Assembly (NCBI GenBank): GCA_905233245.1
Contig: CAJODK010000004.1
Span: forward strand, 1-60,496
Source of the DNA: an uncultured Prevotella sp.
GTDB lineage: Bacteria > Bacteroidota > Bacteroidia > Bacteroidales > Bacteroidaceae
Reading direction: 5' to 3'
Length of the DNA stretch: 60,496 nt
Part shown: piece after piece, positions 1-8,270 of the stretch
Layout of the letters: each line of letters opens with the position of its first letter
How positions within the stretch are numbered: the stretch's first letter is position 1
Translations under genes and position numbers: made by a program
Notes under the pieces: model-generated
Databases searched by the model: none
What the model saw: only the letters and a program-made list of their open reading frames with translations
Told to the model about the DNA's origin: nothing

Positions 1-9
1 AAAAACGTT

Positions 10-39
10 TTGTAATTTTATTTAATTTTCTTAACTTTG
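10..39 (+). promoter_or_regulatory. Bacteroidota-type promoter for the 105-659 gene
   Basis: The -7 element TAACTTTG lies at 32-39 and a TTG at 10-12, spaced 19 bp apart. This matches the -33/-7 promoter of the Bacteroidota primary sigma factor. It leaves a leader of about 60 nt before the start codon. Confidence 0.75.
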
Positions 40-104
40 CAACAAACAAAGAAGGGAAACCCGAAAACCTTTAATCGAGTAGGGGCTATTTAAATTCTAA
101 AATT

Positions 105-659
105 ATGAAAAAGTTTTTTATGATGGCAGTTATGGCTGTAGCAGCTCTGACTGCAAGTGCTCAGAATGAGGAAGGTCAGGTTACCATCATGCCTAAGGCA
201 GGTATCAACATTTCAAGTATTACCAATAGCGATGGAACAAAAGCTAAGGTTGGCTTCGTAGGCGGTGTTGAGGCTGAATACGGTTTGCCAAGCAACTTCT
301 CAGTTTCTGCTGGTGTTCTGTTCTCTATGCAGGGAGCTAAAGCAAAAGAAGGTGATGAAAAAACAAAACTCAACTATCTGAACATTCCTATCCTTTGCAA
401 CTACTACATATGGCAGGGTCTTGCTGTTAAGGCAGGTGTTCAGCCAGGTTTCCTGCTTTCTGCCAAGGCAGGCGATTTGGACATTAAGGACAATTGCAAG
501 ACGTTTGACCTCTCTATTCCTGTAGGCGTATCTTACGAATACCAGAAGTTCGTTCTTGATGCTCGTTATAACATCGGTGTAACTAAGGGTAATAAGGAGG
601 GTGATGCTAGAAGAAACAGCGTATTCGCAATCACTCTTGGCTACAAGTTCGCTCTCTAA
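105..659 (+). CDS. Outer-membrane beta-barrel protein (porin-family/OMP_b-brl type)
   Basis: This 184-aa protein begins with a clear Sec signal peptide, with lysines, a Met/Val/Ala core and cleavage after Ala-Ser-Ala near residue 19. The rest is made of alternating, amphipathic beta-strands rich in Gly, Tyr and Leu, ending in the aromatic/hydrophobic strand GYKFAL typical of small outer-membrane barrels. The length fits the small 8-strand 'outer membrane protein beta-barrel domain' family of Bacteroidota. The codon choice (GCT, GGT, CGT, AAG) looks like that of highly expressed genes such as gdhA further along. It is monocistronic, with its own promoter and a hairpin terminator just downstream. 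The specific role (porin, adhesin or structural) cannot be read from the sequence. Confidence 0.85.
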   Translation: MKKFFMMAVMAVAALTASAQNEEGQVTIMPKAGINISSITNSDGTKAKVGFVGGVEAEYGLPSNFSVSAGVLFSMQGAKAKEGDEKTKLNYLNIPILCNYYIWQGLAVKAGVQPGFLLSAKAGDLDIKDNCKTFDLSIPVGVSYEYQKFVLDARYNIGVTKGNKEGDARRNSVFAITLGYKFAL

Positions 660-705
660 AAGAGGTTAGCTTAGCTTGCTAAATACTTAAAACTATATAG
701 CTTTT

Positions 706-736
706 GGCTCGAACCGCTAAGGTTCGGGCCTTTCTT
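706..736 (+). terminator. Intrinsic terminator after the beta-barrel gene
   Basis: A 10-bp stem (706-715 with 721-730, one G-U pair, 5-nt loop GCTAA) is followed by TTTCTTG. It lies 47 bp after the stop codon. Confidence 0.8.
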
Positions 737-752
737 GTTAAGCTCCTGGTTC

Positions 753-813
753 AAATTAACTAGTTAATTCGTTAAATTAGCTAGTTAATTCTTTAAATTA
801 GCTAGTTAATTTT
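753..813. repeat. Three tandem copies of a 21-bp unit
   Basis: Units begin at 753, 774 and 795, with consensus AAATTARCTAGTTAATTCKTT. Each contains a (near-)palindrome around TTARCTAGTTAA, perfect in copy 1. The unit is three heptads. It lies between the upstream terminator and the ilvE promoter. The rest of the 660-992 spacer shows no coding sequence. Confidence 0.85.
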
Positions 814-907
814 GTGCTAAAGCTAAGATGTTATGGTTTGTTGCTCGGATTTCATACGCAGTAGAGCTCTTTTTGTGGGTGGTTAGAGGGTAAAAAAACG
901 TGAATTG

Positions 908-939
908 TTTGGTGGGTTGGAAAATTATTTATAATTTTG
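908..939 (+). promoter_or_regulatory. Promoter for the ilvE operon
   Basis: TTTG at 908-911 and the -7 element TAATTTTG at 932-939 are separated by 20 bp. Confidence 0.65.
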
Positions 940-954
940 CAAGAATAAACGACA

Positions 955-986
955 AAACAACTAAACGACTAAACAACTAAACAACA
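955..986. repeat. Octamer tandem repeat in the ilvE leader
   Basis: Four 8-bp units (AAACAACT, AAACGACT, AAACAACT, AAACAACA) form most of the untranslated leader just upstream of the ilvE start. Confidence 0.75.
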
Positions 987-992
987 ATAAAG

Positions 993-2009
993 ATGGCAGA
1001 ACTAGATTGGGGTAACATAGGATTTGGTTACCGTAAGACAAATTACAACGTTCGTTGCTACTATCGCGACGGCAAGTGGGGTGAGATAGAGGTTTCCTCA
1101 GAGGAGACTATCCCAATGCACATGGCGGCTACCTGTCTGCACTATGGTCAGGAGGCTTTCGAGGGACTGAAGGCTTATCGCTGTCCAGACGGCAAGGTGC
1201 GCGTGTTCCGTACTGACGAGAATGCTGCACGCCTGCAGTCAACATGTCGTGGCATACTGATGCCAGAGCTCCCTACGGAGAAGTTTAATGCGATGGTTGA
1301 CAAAGTGATAAAGCTCAATCAGGAGTTTATCCCACCATACGAGAGTGGCGCTACGCTCTACGTGCGTCCTCTGCTTATCGGTACATCGGCTCAGGTGGGC
1401 GTTCATCCAGCTACTGAGTATCTGTTCCTCATCTTCGTTACTCCGGTAGGTCCATACTTCAAGGGCGGTTTCTTCGCTAACCCATACGTCATCATACGCG
1501 ACTTCGACCGTTCGGCTCCTCTCGGCACAGGTATATACAAGGTAGGTGGCAACTACGCTGCTTCCCTGCAGGCCAACAAGAAGGCTCATGACATGGGCTA
1601 TGCTTGTGAGTTCTACCTCGATGCCAAGGAGAAGAAGTATATCGACGAGGCTGGTGCAGCCAACTTTTTCGGAATCAAGAATAACACTTACATCACTCCG
1701 AAGTCAACGTCTATCCTGCCTTCTATCACCAATAAGTCGCTGATGCAGTTGGCAGAGGACTTGGGTCTGAAGGTAGAGCGTCGTCAGATTCCAGAGGAGG
1801 AACTGGAGACCTTCGAGGAGGCTGGTGCATGTGGTACAGCAGCTGTTATCTCTCCAATATCAAGGATTGACGACCCTGCTACAGGCAAGTCTTACAAATT
1901 CGGTGAGAAGCCAGGTCCATGGTCAGAGAAGCTCTACACCAAACTGCGCAACATACAGTACGGCATTGAGCCTGACGTTCATGGTTGGACTCGTGTGGTG
2001 ATAGACTAA
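993..2009 (+). CDS. ilvE: Branched-chain amino acid aminotransferase
   Basis: A fold-type IV PLP aminotransferase that interconverts branched-chain amino acids and their 2-oxo acids using glutamate/2-oxoglutarate, in the cytosol. The 338-aa length fits the eukaryote-like BCAT subgroup. The motif GTGIYKVGGNYAASL carries the Schiff-base lysine at about residue 183, EAGAANFF follows downstream, and GACGTAAVISPI near the C-terminus is the phosphate-binding region. The ATG start follows its own promoter and an A-rich leader. trmB starts 3 bp after the stop, so the two are probably co-transcribed at the head of a long operon. Confidence 0.95.
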   Translation: MAELDWGNIGFGYRKTNYNVRCYYRDGKWGEIEVSSEETIPMHMAATCLHYGQEAFEGLKAYRCPDGKVRVFRTDENAARLQSTCRGILMPELPTEKFNAMVDKVIKLNQEFIPPYESGATLYVRPLLIGTSAQVGVHPATEYLFLIFVTPVGPYFKGGFFANPYVIIRDFDRSAPLGTGIYKVGGNYAASLQANKKAHDMGYACEFYLDAKEKKYIDEAGAANFFGIKNNTYITPKSTSILPSITNKSLMQLAEDLGLKVERRQIPEEELETFEEAGACGTAAVISPISRIDDPATGKSYKFGEKPGPWSEKLYTKLRNIQYGIEPDVHGWTRVVID

Positions 2010-2012
2010 CGG

Positions 2013-2783
2013 ATGGGTAAAGGAAAGCTCGCAAAGTTTGCTGATATGGAACGCTACGAGAATGTGTTCCAGTATCCATATAGTGTTGTCGATAATGTTC
2101 CCTTCGAAATGAAGGGGCATTGGCGGCAACGCTATTTTCATAATGACAATCCGATAGTTCTGGAACTCGGTTGTGGCCGAGGAGAATACACCGTGGGGCT
2201 TGCTAAGCGCTTCCCCGATAAGAATTTCATCGGTGTGGACATCAAGGGAGCGCGCATGTGGACGGGAGCTACGCAGGCCCTGAAGGAAGGGCTGACGAAC
2301 GTGGCATTCCTACGTACCAACATCGAGATAATAGACCGTTTCTTTGGTGAGGACGAGGTGGAAGAGATATGGCTGACATTCAGCGACCCGCAGATGAAGA
2401 ATCCTCGCAAGCGACTCACCTCTACGTACTTCCTGGAGAGGTATCGCCGATTCATGGTGGAGGGAGGACTGATACACCTGAAGACAGACTCCAATTTTCT
2501 CTTTACCTACACCTCGTACGTGGTGGATGCGAACGGATTGCCACTTCTCTACCGCACCACAGACCTCTATGGCGAGGATGACAAGGAAGGCGTGTTGGAG
2601 GATGTGCGCTCCATCCAGACCTACTACGAGTCCATGTGGCTCGAGAGAGGGATTGCCATTAAGTATCAGAAATTCCAAATACAGAAGGACAAGACGCTTA
2701 CAGAACCAGATGTAGAGATAGAACTGGACAGCTATCGCTCCTATCATCGTGAGAAACGTTCGCCAAAAGAGACGGCGCTGTAA
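2013..2783 (+). CDS. trmB: tRNA (guanine-N7-)-methyltransferase TrmB
   Basis: SAM-dependent enzyme that makes m7G46 in the variable loop of tRNAs. The SAM-binding motif [12 protein letters not shown] is followed by the acidic FIGVDIKG, and the family signature [13 protein letters not shown] lies in the middle of the protein, followed by LIHLKTDS. The length (256 aa) is slightly longer than the usual ~210-240 because of a charged C-terminal tail. It starts 3 bp after ilvE, and the following tonB-like gene begins 18 bp after its stop. Confidence 0.95.
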   Translation: MGKGKLAKFADMERYENVFQYPYSVVDNVPFEMKGHWRQRYFHNDNPIVLELGCGRGEYTVGLAKRFPDKNFIGVDIKGARMWTGATQALKEGLTNVAFLRTNIEIIDRFFGEDEVEEIWLTFSDPQMKNPRKRLTSTYFLERYRRFMVEGGLIHLKTDSNFLFTYTSYVVDANGLPLLYRTTDLYGEDDKEGVLEDVRSIQTYYESMWLERGIAIKYQKFQIQKDKTLTEPDVEIELDSYRSYHREKRSPKETAL

Positions 2784-2801
2784 GGGTTCAAGAGTTCAAG
2801 G

Positions 2802-3491
2802 GTGGAAATCAAAAAGAGTCATAAGGCAGATTTGGAACATAGAAGACCTATGTTCTTCGTAGCATCCCTCGTGGGTGTTACGTTGCTGTTCGTAGGTGTG
2901 CTCTTCATCCCCTTCAAGAGTATAGGTGACCTGCTGGAGGATGCCTTTGATGATTACGCTATGGATCTGGACCTCAAGGAGAAGGATGAGATGATTTCTG
3001 CTGCCCTGCCTCAGCAGAAGAAGGAGGAGAAGCCTGAGGAGCCTACCAAACTCAATAAGGTGGATGAGGAAACGGGCGAACTGCCGCCAGTGGAGGATGT
3101 GATAGAGAAAGAGGAAGAGAAGAAAGACATCGAGGAGACTGAGGAAGAACCACCCATCAATCTCAACGGCGATGATGAGGAAATACTCAAGATAGTTGAG
3201 GAATTGCCCGAATATCCAGGAGGCATGGGAGAATTCGTGAAGTGGTTGACGGCCAATCTGAAATACCCCGATACGGCGCTGAAGCGTAATATTAAGGGAA
3301 AGGTGATGATAAGCTTTATAGTGAACAAAGACGGTACCGTGACTGATATAAAACTTGTCAAGAGCGTCAACAAACTGCTGGATGAGGAAGCCCTGAGGGT
3401 GGTACGACTGATGCCAAACTGGAAACCAGGACTGGAGAAAGGCAAGCCATGCAGGACGATGGTAGCCCTCCCGATAGTCTTTGAGATATAA
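2802..3491 (+). CDS. TonB-family energy transducer protein
   Basis: A 229-aa inner-membrane-anchored periplasmic protein with TonB architecture. A short basic cytoplasmic start (residues 1-15) precedes one transmembrane helix at about 16-36. A Glu/Lys/Pro-rich linker (about 60-125) is followed by a C-terminal TonB domain that begins with the Bacteroidota signature PEYPGG and contains GKVMISFIVNKDG. Such proteins pass proton-motive-force energy to outer-membrane receptors. The start is GTG at 2802; the residues after it match the usual start of this family and no ATG is available upstream. No ExbB/ExbD genes are adjacent. A degenerate 8-bp repeat (GGGTTCAA) fills the gap after trmB. Confidence 0.88.
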   Translation: MEIKKSHKADLEHRRPMFFVASLVGVTLLFVGVLFIPFKSIGDLLEDAFDDYAMDLDLKEKDEMISAALPQQKKEEKPEEPTKLNKVDEETGELPPVEDVIEKEEEKKDIEETEEEPPINLNGDDEEILKIVEELPEYPGGMGEFVKWLTANLKYPDTALKRNIKGKVMISFIVNKDGTVTDIKLVKSVNKLLDEEALRVVRLMPNWKPGLEKGKPCRTMVALPIVFEI

Positions 3492-3523
3492 TATTTTGCG
3501 TAATCGAGCGTTATTATATAGGT

Positions 3524-4471
3524 TTGAAGAAACTTCTAACAATAATACTGTCTGCCGTAGCCATAGCGGTGCATGCTGATGAGAGTGAGAACGTGATGAC
3601 GTTTCTCAAGATTCCCACCAGTGCGCATGCTGCTGCCCTTGGCGGTGACAATATCACCATCATAGAGGATGACGCTTCACTGGCCGTCTGCAATCCTGCT
3701 CTGCTCTCGTCAGTATCCCACCAGACCGTCTCGCTGGGCTACATGAACTATATGAGCGGTGTGAATATGGGAACAGCTGGCTATACCCACGTAATCAACG
3801 ACAAACTGACCGTTGGAGGTTCGATACAGTACATGAACTACGGTTCCCTGAAGCAGCGTGACGCCAACAACAATGACCTGGGCACGTTCTCACCAATGGA
3901 TATCGTCTTCGAACCAATCCTCTCATACACCCTTGCCAAGAATCTCGTGGGCGGAGTAGGGGGCAAGTTCATCTATTCCAAGATAGGAAGCTACACCAGT
4001 ACGGCTGCTGCCATAGACCTGGGCATCAATTACTACAATCCCGACCTCGACCTATCGGCGTCTTTCGTATTGAAGAATCTGGGTGGTCAGCTTTCCGCAT
4101 ACAACGATGAATATGAGCACATGCCGACAGATGCTCAGATAGGTATCACAAAGGGATTGGGCGAAGATTTACCGTTCCGTATCTCGCTTACTATGTTGGA
4201 CTTAGGGCACTGGAATTATTCTTTCCTTCAGCATGCCTGTATAGGTGTGGACCTTATGCTTACACCAGAATTCTATATCGCTGGCGGATACAATCTGCGC
4301 AGGGCTCACGAGATGAAAATCAAGACAGGAGAAGGCGAGGAGTCATCACATGGTGCAGGACTCTCAGTGGGCGCAGGTATCAATCTGGAGAAATTCAACG
4401 TCAGCGTAACATACGGCAAATATCACGTATCATCAGCGAGTTTGATGGTTAATTTAGGATTTAGACTATGA
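3524..4471 (+). CDS. porQ: Type IX secretion system protein PorQ
   Basis: A 315-aa outer-membrane protein with a signal peptide (MKKLLTIILSAVAIAVHA). The start of the mature protein, FLKIPTSAHAAALGG followed by DDASLAVCNPALL, is diagnostic of the PorV/PorQ (FadL-like) branch, and the length and C-terminal strand fit PorQ. PorQ is an accessory outer-membrane component of the type IX secretion system, linked to cargo handling and attachment at the cell surface. The start is TTG at 3524, since no ATG precedes the signal peptide. The stop overlaps the start of the next gene by 4 bp (ATGA), indicating translational coupling. The core T9SS genes are not in the window; porE lies 1.7 kb downstream in the same operon. 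Confidence 0.85.
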   Translation: MKKLLTIILSAVAIAVHADESENVMTFLKIPTSAHAAALGGDNITIIEDDASLAVCNPALLSSVSHQTVSLGYMNYMSGVNMGTAGYTHVINDKLTVGGSIQYMNYGSLKQRDANNNDLGTFSPMDIVFEPILSYTLAKNLVGGVGGKFIYSKIGSYTSTAAAIDLGINYYNPDLDLSASFVLKNLGGQLSAYNDEYEHMPTDAQIGITKGLGEDLPFRISLTMLDLGHWNYSFLQHACIGVDLMLTPEFYIAGGYNLRRAHEMKIKTGEGEESSHGAGLSVGAGINLEKFNVSVTYGKYHVSSASLMVNLGFRL

Positions 4472-5427
4472 TAAACAAGATTAACAACTACATCAAGAAT
4501 CTACCCCTTAACGTAGAACCCAAGGGGCTTTACGAACCCATACAGTATGTCCTCTCTCTTGGAGGCAAACGAGTACGTCCGGTACTGATGATGCTGGCTT
4601 ACGAGATGTGGAAGGACAATAGCGAGGATATCCTGCCCCAGGCTGTGGCTCTGGAGACCTACCACAATTTCACTCTCCTTCACGATGATGTGATGGACAA
4701 TGCTGACGTGCGTCGCGGTCAGCCCACAGTACACAAGAAATGGAATGAGAATACAGCTATCCTCTCTGGCGACAATATGCTGGTGCTGGCATTCCAGATG
4801 ATGCAGAGCCCGTCAGAGAAGATGCCAGAGGTGCTCGCCACCTTCACCAAGACAGCCATCGAGATAAACCATGGTCAGCAGTATGATGTGGACTTCGAGA
4901 AGCGAGATGATGTCACGGAGGAGGAGTATATCGAGATGATACGTCTGAAGACCAGCGTGCTGCTTGCTTGCGCTCTGAAGATAGGTGCCCTGCTGGCTGG
5001 CGCTTCTGATGAAGACGTAGAGAATCTGTATAAGTTTGGCGAGGCGATGGGCCTTGCCTTCCAACTGCAGGACGACTACCTCGACGTATATGGTGACCCC
5101 AAGGTCTTTGGCAAGGAGATAGGTGGTGACATCATCTCAAACAAGAAGACCTACATGCTCATCAATGCATTCCTGAAAGCAGAAGGCAAGGACAAGGAGT
5201 CGCTGATAAAGTGGATTGACACGCCCGTTACTGACAACAAGAAGGGACAGAAGGTAGCGGCCGTGACGGCGCTCTATACCAAACTGGGCATCGACGAGAT
5301 GGCAAAGGCCAAGATGGAGCAGTACTATCAGGAGGCTCTCGAAGCACTGGATAAGGTTCAGGTGCCTGAGGAACGCAAGAAGGCTCTGCGAAACTATGCC
5401 GCCAAGATGATGAAGCGCGCGAGATAA
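4468..5427 (+). CDS. Polyprenyl (isoprenoid) diphosphate synthase
   Basis: A 319-aa trans-prenyltransferase that condenses isopentenyl diphosphate units onto an allylic diphosphate, for example for the quinone side chain. Both aspartate-rich motifs are visible: LLHDDVMDNADVRRG (first DDxxD, about residue 74) and LAFQLQDDYLDVYGD (second, about 200). GGKRVRP near the N-terminus binds the diphosphate. Chain length cannot be read with certainty; long-chain or geranylgeranyl synthases of Bacteroidota look alike. It overlaps porQ by 4 bp and is followed by tatD with a 1-bp gap. Confidence 0.92.
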   Translation: MINKINNYIKNLPLNVEPKGLYEPIQYVLSLGGKRVRPVLMMLAYEMWKDNSEDILPQAVALETYHNFTLLHDDVMDNADVRRGQPTVHKKWNENTAILSGDNMLVLAFQMMQSPSEKMPEVLATFTKTAIEINHGQQYDVDFEKRDDVTEEEYIEMIRLKTSVLLACALKIGALLAGASDEDVENLYKFGEAMGLAFQLQDDYLDVYGDPKVFGKEIGGDIISNKKTYMLINAFLKAEGKDKESLIKWIDTPVTDNKKGQKVAAVTALYTKLGIDEMAKAKMEQYYQEALEALDKVQVPEERKKALRNYAAKMMKRAR

Positions 5428-5428
5428 C

Positions 5429-6208
5429 GTGAACTTCATAGATACACATACGCATATAGACGGCGAGGAGTTCAAGGACGACCTCGATCAGGTCATACAG
5501 CGTGCCAAGGATGCTGGTGCGACAAAACTCTTCATACCTGCCATCGACTTCGCTTCGGTGGATAGAATCCGCACTATCTGCGACCGCTATCCCGACTACT
5601 GCTATGGCATGATAGGACTGCATCCAGAAGAGGTAACGTCCCTTTTGCCTTCTCCTTACCTCCCCTTTACCTCCCCTTTACCTCCCCATATAATAGGAAT
5701 CGGCGAAATCGGCCTCGACTTCTATTGGTCCAGAGAATATGAGAAAGAACAGCTGGAGGTATTCGAAGAACAGGTGAAGTGGTCCGTTGAACTTCAGTTG
5801 CCACTCATGATTCACTGCCGTAAGGCGCAGAATGAGATGGTCAGGATACTGCGTAAGTATGAGGGTAAGTTGTGTGGCGGCGTCTTCCACTGCTTCACTG
5901 GAAATGCCCTTGAAGCCAAGGAACTCCTATTGTTTGAGGGTTTCTGTCTGGGCATCGGCGGAGTGCTGACATTCAAGAAGAGCAACCTGCCTCAGACACT
6001 TGCCGAAGCCGTGCCACTGGAGAGGATAGTGCTGGAGACCGATGCCCCCTACATGGCTCCCGTACCACACAGAGGAGAGAGAAACGAGAGCAGTTACATT
6101 ACGCATATCATAGACCGCCTCGCGGAGGTGTATCACAAGACCCCTGACGAGATAGGCGATATAACAACACAAAACGTAAAACGTACTTTTCCACTTGCAT
6201 TCACTTAA
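5429..6208 (+). CDS. tatD: TatD-family metal-dependent DNase/hydrolase
   Basis: A TIM-barrel metallohydrolase of the TatD family (259 aa). The metal ligands appear in order: FIDTHTHID at the N-terminus, GIGEIGLDFYW (Glu) in the middle, MIHCRKA, FHCFTG and LETDAPYMAP. The start is GTG at 5429, directly after the upstream stop. An in-frame 33-bp tandem repeat at 5656-5688 inserts a Pro/Leu/Tyr-rich stretch (about residues 76-87) just before the GIGEIGLDF strand. It lies in a surface connection and leaves the catalytic residues intact. The 3' end overlaps porE by 14 bp. Confidence 0.92.
   Translation: MNFIDTHTHIDGEEFKDDLDQVIQRAKDAGATKLFIPAIDFASVDRIRTICDRYPDYCYGMIGLHPEEVTSLLPSPYLPFTSPLPPHIIGIGEIGLDFYWSREYEKEQLEVFEEQVKWSVELQLPLMIHCRKAQNEMVRILRKYEGKLCGGVFHCFTGNALEAKELLLFEGFCLGIGGVLTFKKSNLPQTLAEAVPLERIVLETDAPYMAPVPHRGERNESSYITHIIDRLAEVYHKTPDEIGDITTQNVKRTFPLAFT
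5656..5688. repeat. 11-bp x3 tandem repeat inside tatD
   Basis: Three consecutive units of TTACCTCCCC(T/A) total 33 bp, or 11 codons, so the reading frame is kept. Confidence 0.9.
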
Positions 6209-8261
6209 GCACATAGTATTTATCGCACTTGTCGTTATCCTCGCTTCCTGCAATGCCGATACATTCGAGAAGAAGGGTGATAAGGCAGAGGCTCTGGGTG
6301 AGTATTATCTGGCGGCAGACTACTATCGTCAGGCATATTCGCGTACGCCGAATACGGAGCGTACGAAACGTGGTGAGAGGGCGCTGAAGTTGGCACGCTG
6401 CTATGAGCGCTTCAATCATGCCCGTAAGGCGACGGGAGCCTATCGTAATGCCGTGCGCTACAAGGTGGCCGATGATGAGGCGAAACTGAGCTACGGACGT
6501 CAGTTGCTCAAGACAGGAGAATACAAGGAGGCTCTTAAGGTCTTCACAGAACTCAAGGACTCCATGCCTGGCAATCTGCTGGTGAAGAACGGTCTGGAGT
6601 CAGCCCTGAAAGCACAGGAATGGAAACAGAATGGTTCGTCATATACTGTGAAGAGAATGGACGTATTCAATTCGCGTCGTGATGATTACTCACCCTGCCT
6701 TGGTGGTGAGGATAATGACTATCTGTATTTCTCTTCCACCCGTAATGATGCGGAGGGTGATGACCTCAACGGCATAACAGGCACTAAGAGTTCCGATATA
6801 TTCGTCTCGCAGAAGGATGACAAGGGAAAGTGGAGCAAACCAGAACCAGTGGGAGGCGGTCTCAATTCGGAGTATGACGAGGGAGCCTGCTTCATCACTA
6901 CAGACGGTTCAGATATGTACCTCACTCTATGTGAGGAGGACGGTTCGTATCCACGATATGCCAAGATAGTGAAGTCCAGTCGCAGCGATGCCTCATGGGG
7001 AAAACCACAGGATGTGGTCATCTCCCGCGACTCCCTTTCTGCCTACGCTCATCCCGCAGTTTCTCCTGATGGCGTGTGGCTGTATTTCGTCAGCGATATG
7101 CCAGGCGGAAAGGGCGGTTTGGATATATGGCGCTCACGCATTACGTCGTCAGGTCTGATGGGAGTGGAGAATCTGGGCGAACCTGTCAATACCCCCGGTA
7201 ATGAGATGTTTCCTACCTTCCGTCCTAATGGCGACTTCTACTTCTCTTCAGACGGTCATCCAGGCATGGGCGGCCTTGACATCTTCCTTGCCAAGATAGG
7301 TGATGACCACAAGTACCACATAGAGAATCTGGGATATCCCATGAACTCTATGGGTGATGATTTCGGCATGACCTTCGAGGGAGCCCACAATCGCGGTTTC
7401 TTCTCCTCCAGTCGTGGTGACGGCAGGGGTTATGACCATATCTTTTCCTTTGAGAATCCGGAGATAGTCCAGACCATCAAAGGTTGGATATACGAGGTGG
7501 ATGGCTACGAACTCCATGCTGCTGAGGTGAGGATAGTAGGCAGCGACGGTACCAATAAACGTATGGGCGTGAGGAGTGATGGTTCGTTTGAACAGGTTGT
7601 GACCCCTGGCGTGGACTATGTCCTGCTGGCTACCTGCCCTGGTTTCCTCAATAAGAAGGAAGAACTCTCCGTGCCCAAGGCTACGAAGTCAGAGACCTAC
7701 ACTCTGCAGTTCCCTCTCTCCAGTATATCAGCTCCAGTGCTCATAGATAATATCTTCTTCGAATTTGATAAGGCGACTCTATTGCGACAGAGCGCCACGG
7801 CACTGGATTCTCTTGTCATACTGCTCAATGAGAATCCTAACATCACCATCGAACTCGGGGCTCACACCGACTCCAAGGGTTCTGATGCATACAATAAGAC
7901 TCTCTCTCAGCGTCGTGCCGAGGAGGTGGTGAAGTATCTCATCAGCAAGGGTATAGCAGCCGACCGTCTTACGCCAGTGGGATATGGCGAGGAGCGCCCC
8001 AAGACGATACGTCGCAAGGTGGCAGAGCATTACCCCTGGCTCAAGGAGGGTGACGTGCTGACGGAGGAGTTTATCTCCAAACTCAAGCCTGCCGAACAGG
8101 AGACTGCCAATGCCCTTAATCGCCGTACGGAGTTTACCGTGCTGCGCACTACGTATAATATGTTTGATGAGAAGGGCAATCTGAAGAATCCTCCGAAACC
8201 AAAGAAACCTAAGACGGAGGAGTTGGAGGAAGGCGATAACGGCTTCTACTTCGACTTCTGA
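6195..8261 (+). CDS. porE: PorE-like lipoprotein (TPR, beta-propeller, CRD, OmpA)
   Basis: A 688-aa lipoprotein with the four-part layout known for PorE of the type IX secretion system. The signal peptide ends in lipobox LASC with lipidated Cys19. TPR-like helices follow at about 20-140, then a WD40-like/PD40 beta-propeller at about 150-430 with repeated YFSS and DIW/DIF motifs (YLYFSSTRND, GGLDIW, GGLDIF). A carboxypeptidase-regulatory-like fold lies at about 435-505 and an OmpA C-terminal peptidoglycan-binding domain at about 515-650 (FFEFDKATL, LGAHTDSKG, SQRRAEEV). PorE is thought to anchor the T9SS ring to peptidoglycan. The start is TTG at 6195, inside tatD, with no ATG available. porQ in the same operon supports the assignment; a generic OmpA/PD40 protein is the alternative. 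Confidence 0.82.
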   Translation: MHSLKHIVFIALVVILASCNADTFEKKGDKAEALGEYYLAADYYRQAYSRTPNTERTKRGERALKLARCYERFNHARKATGAYRNAVRYKVADDEAKLSYGRQLLKTGEYKEALKVFTELKDSMPGNLLVKNGLESALKAQEWKQNGSSYTVKRMDVFNSRRDDYSPCLGGEDNDYLYFSSTRNDAEGDDLNGITGTKSSDIFVSQKDDKGKWSKPEPVGGGLNSEYDEGACFITTDGSDMYLTLCEEDGSYPRYAKIVKSSRSDASWGKPQDVVISRDSLSAYAHPAVSPDGVWLYFVSDMPGGKGGLDIWRSRITSSGLMGVENLGEPVNTPGNEMFPTFRPNGDFYFSSDGHPGMGGLDIFLAKIGDDHKYHIENLGYPMNSMGDDFGMTFEGAHNRGFFSSSRGDGRGYDHIFSFENPEIVQTIKGWIYEVDGYELHAAEVRIVGSDGTNKRMGVRSDGSFEQVVTPGVDYVLLATCPGFLNKKEELSVPKATKSETYTLQFPLSSISAPVLIDNIFFEFDKATLLRQSATALDSLVILLNENPNITIELGAHTDSKGSDAYNKTLSQRRAEEVVKYLISKGIAADRLTPVGYGEERPKTIRRKVAEHYPWLKEGDVLTEEFISKLKPAEQETANALNRRTEFTVLRTTYNMFDEKGNLKNPPKPKKPKTEELEEGDNGFYFDF

Positions 8262-8270
8262 TTATACATT

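Noticed and set aside
908..992. ilv-type leader peptide/attenuator or riboswitch before ilvE
   Set aside because: The leader is A-rich octamer repeat with no branched-chain codon run and no alternative hairpins.
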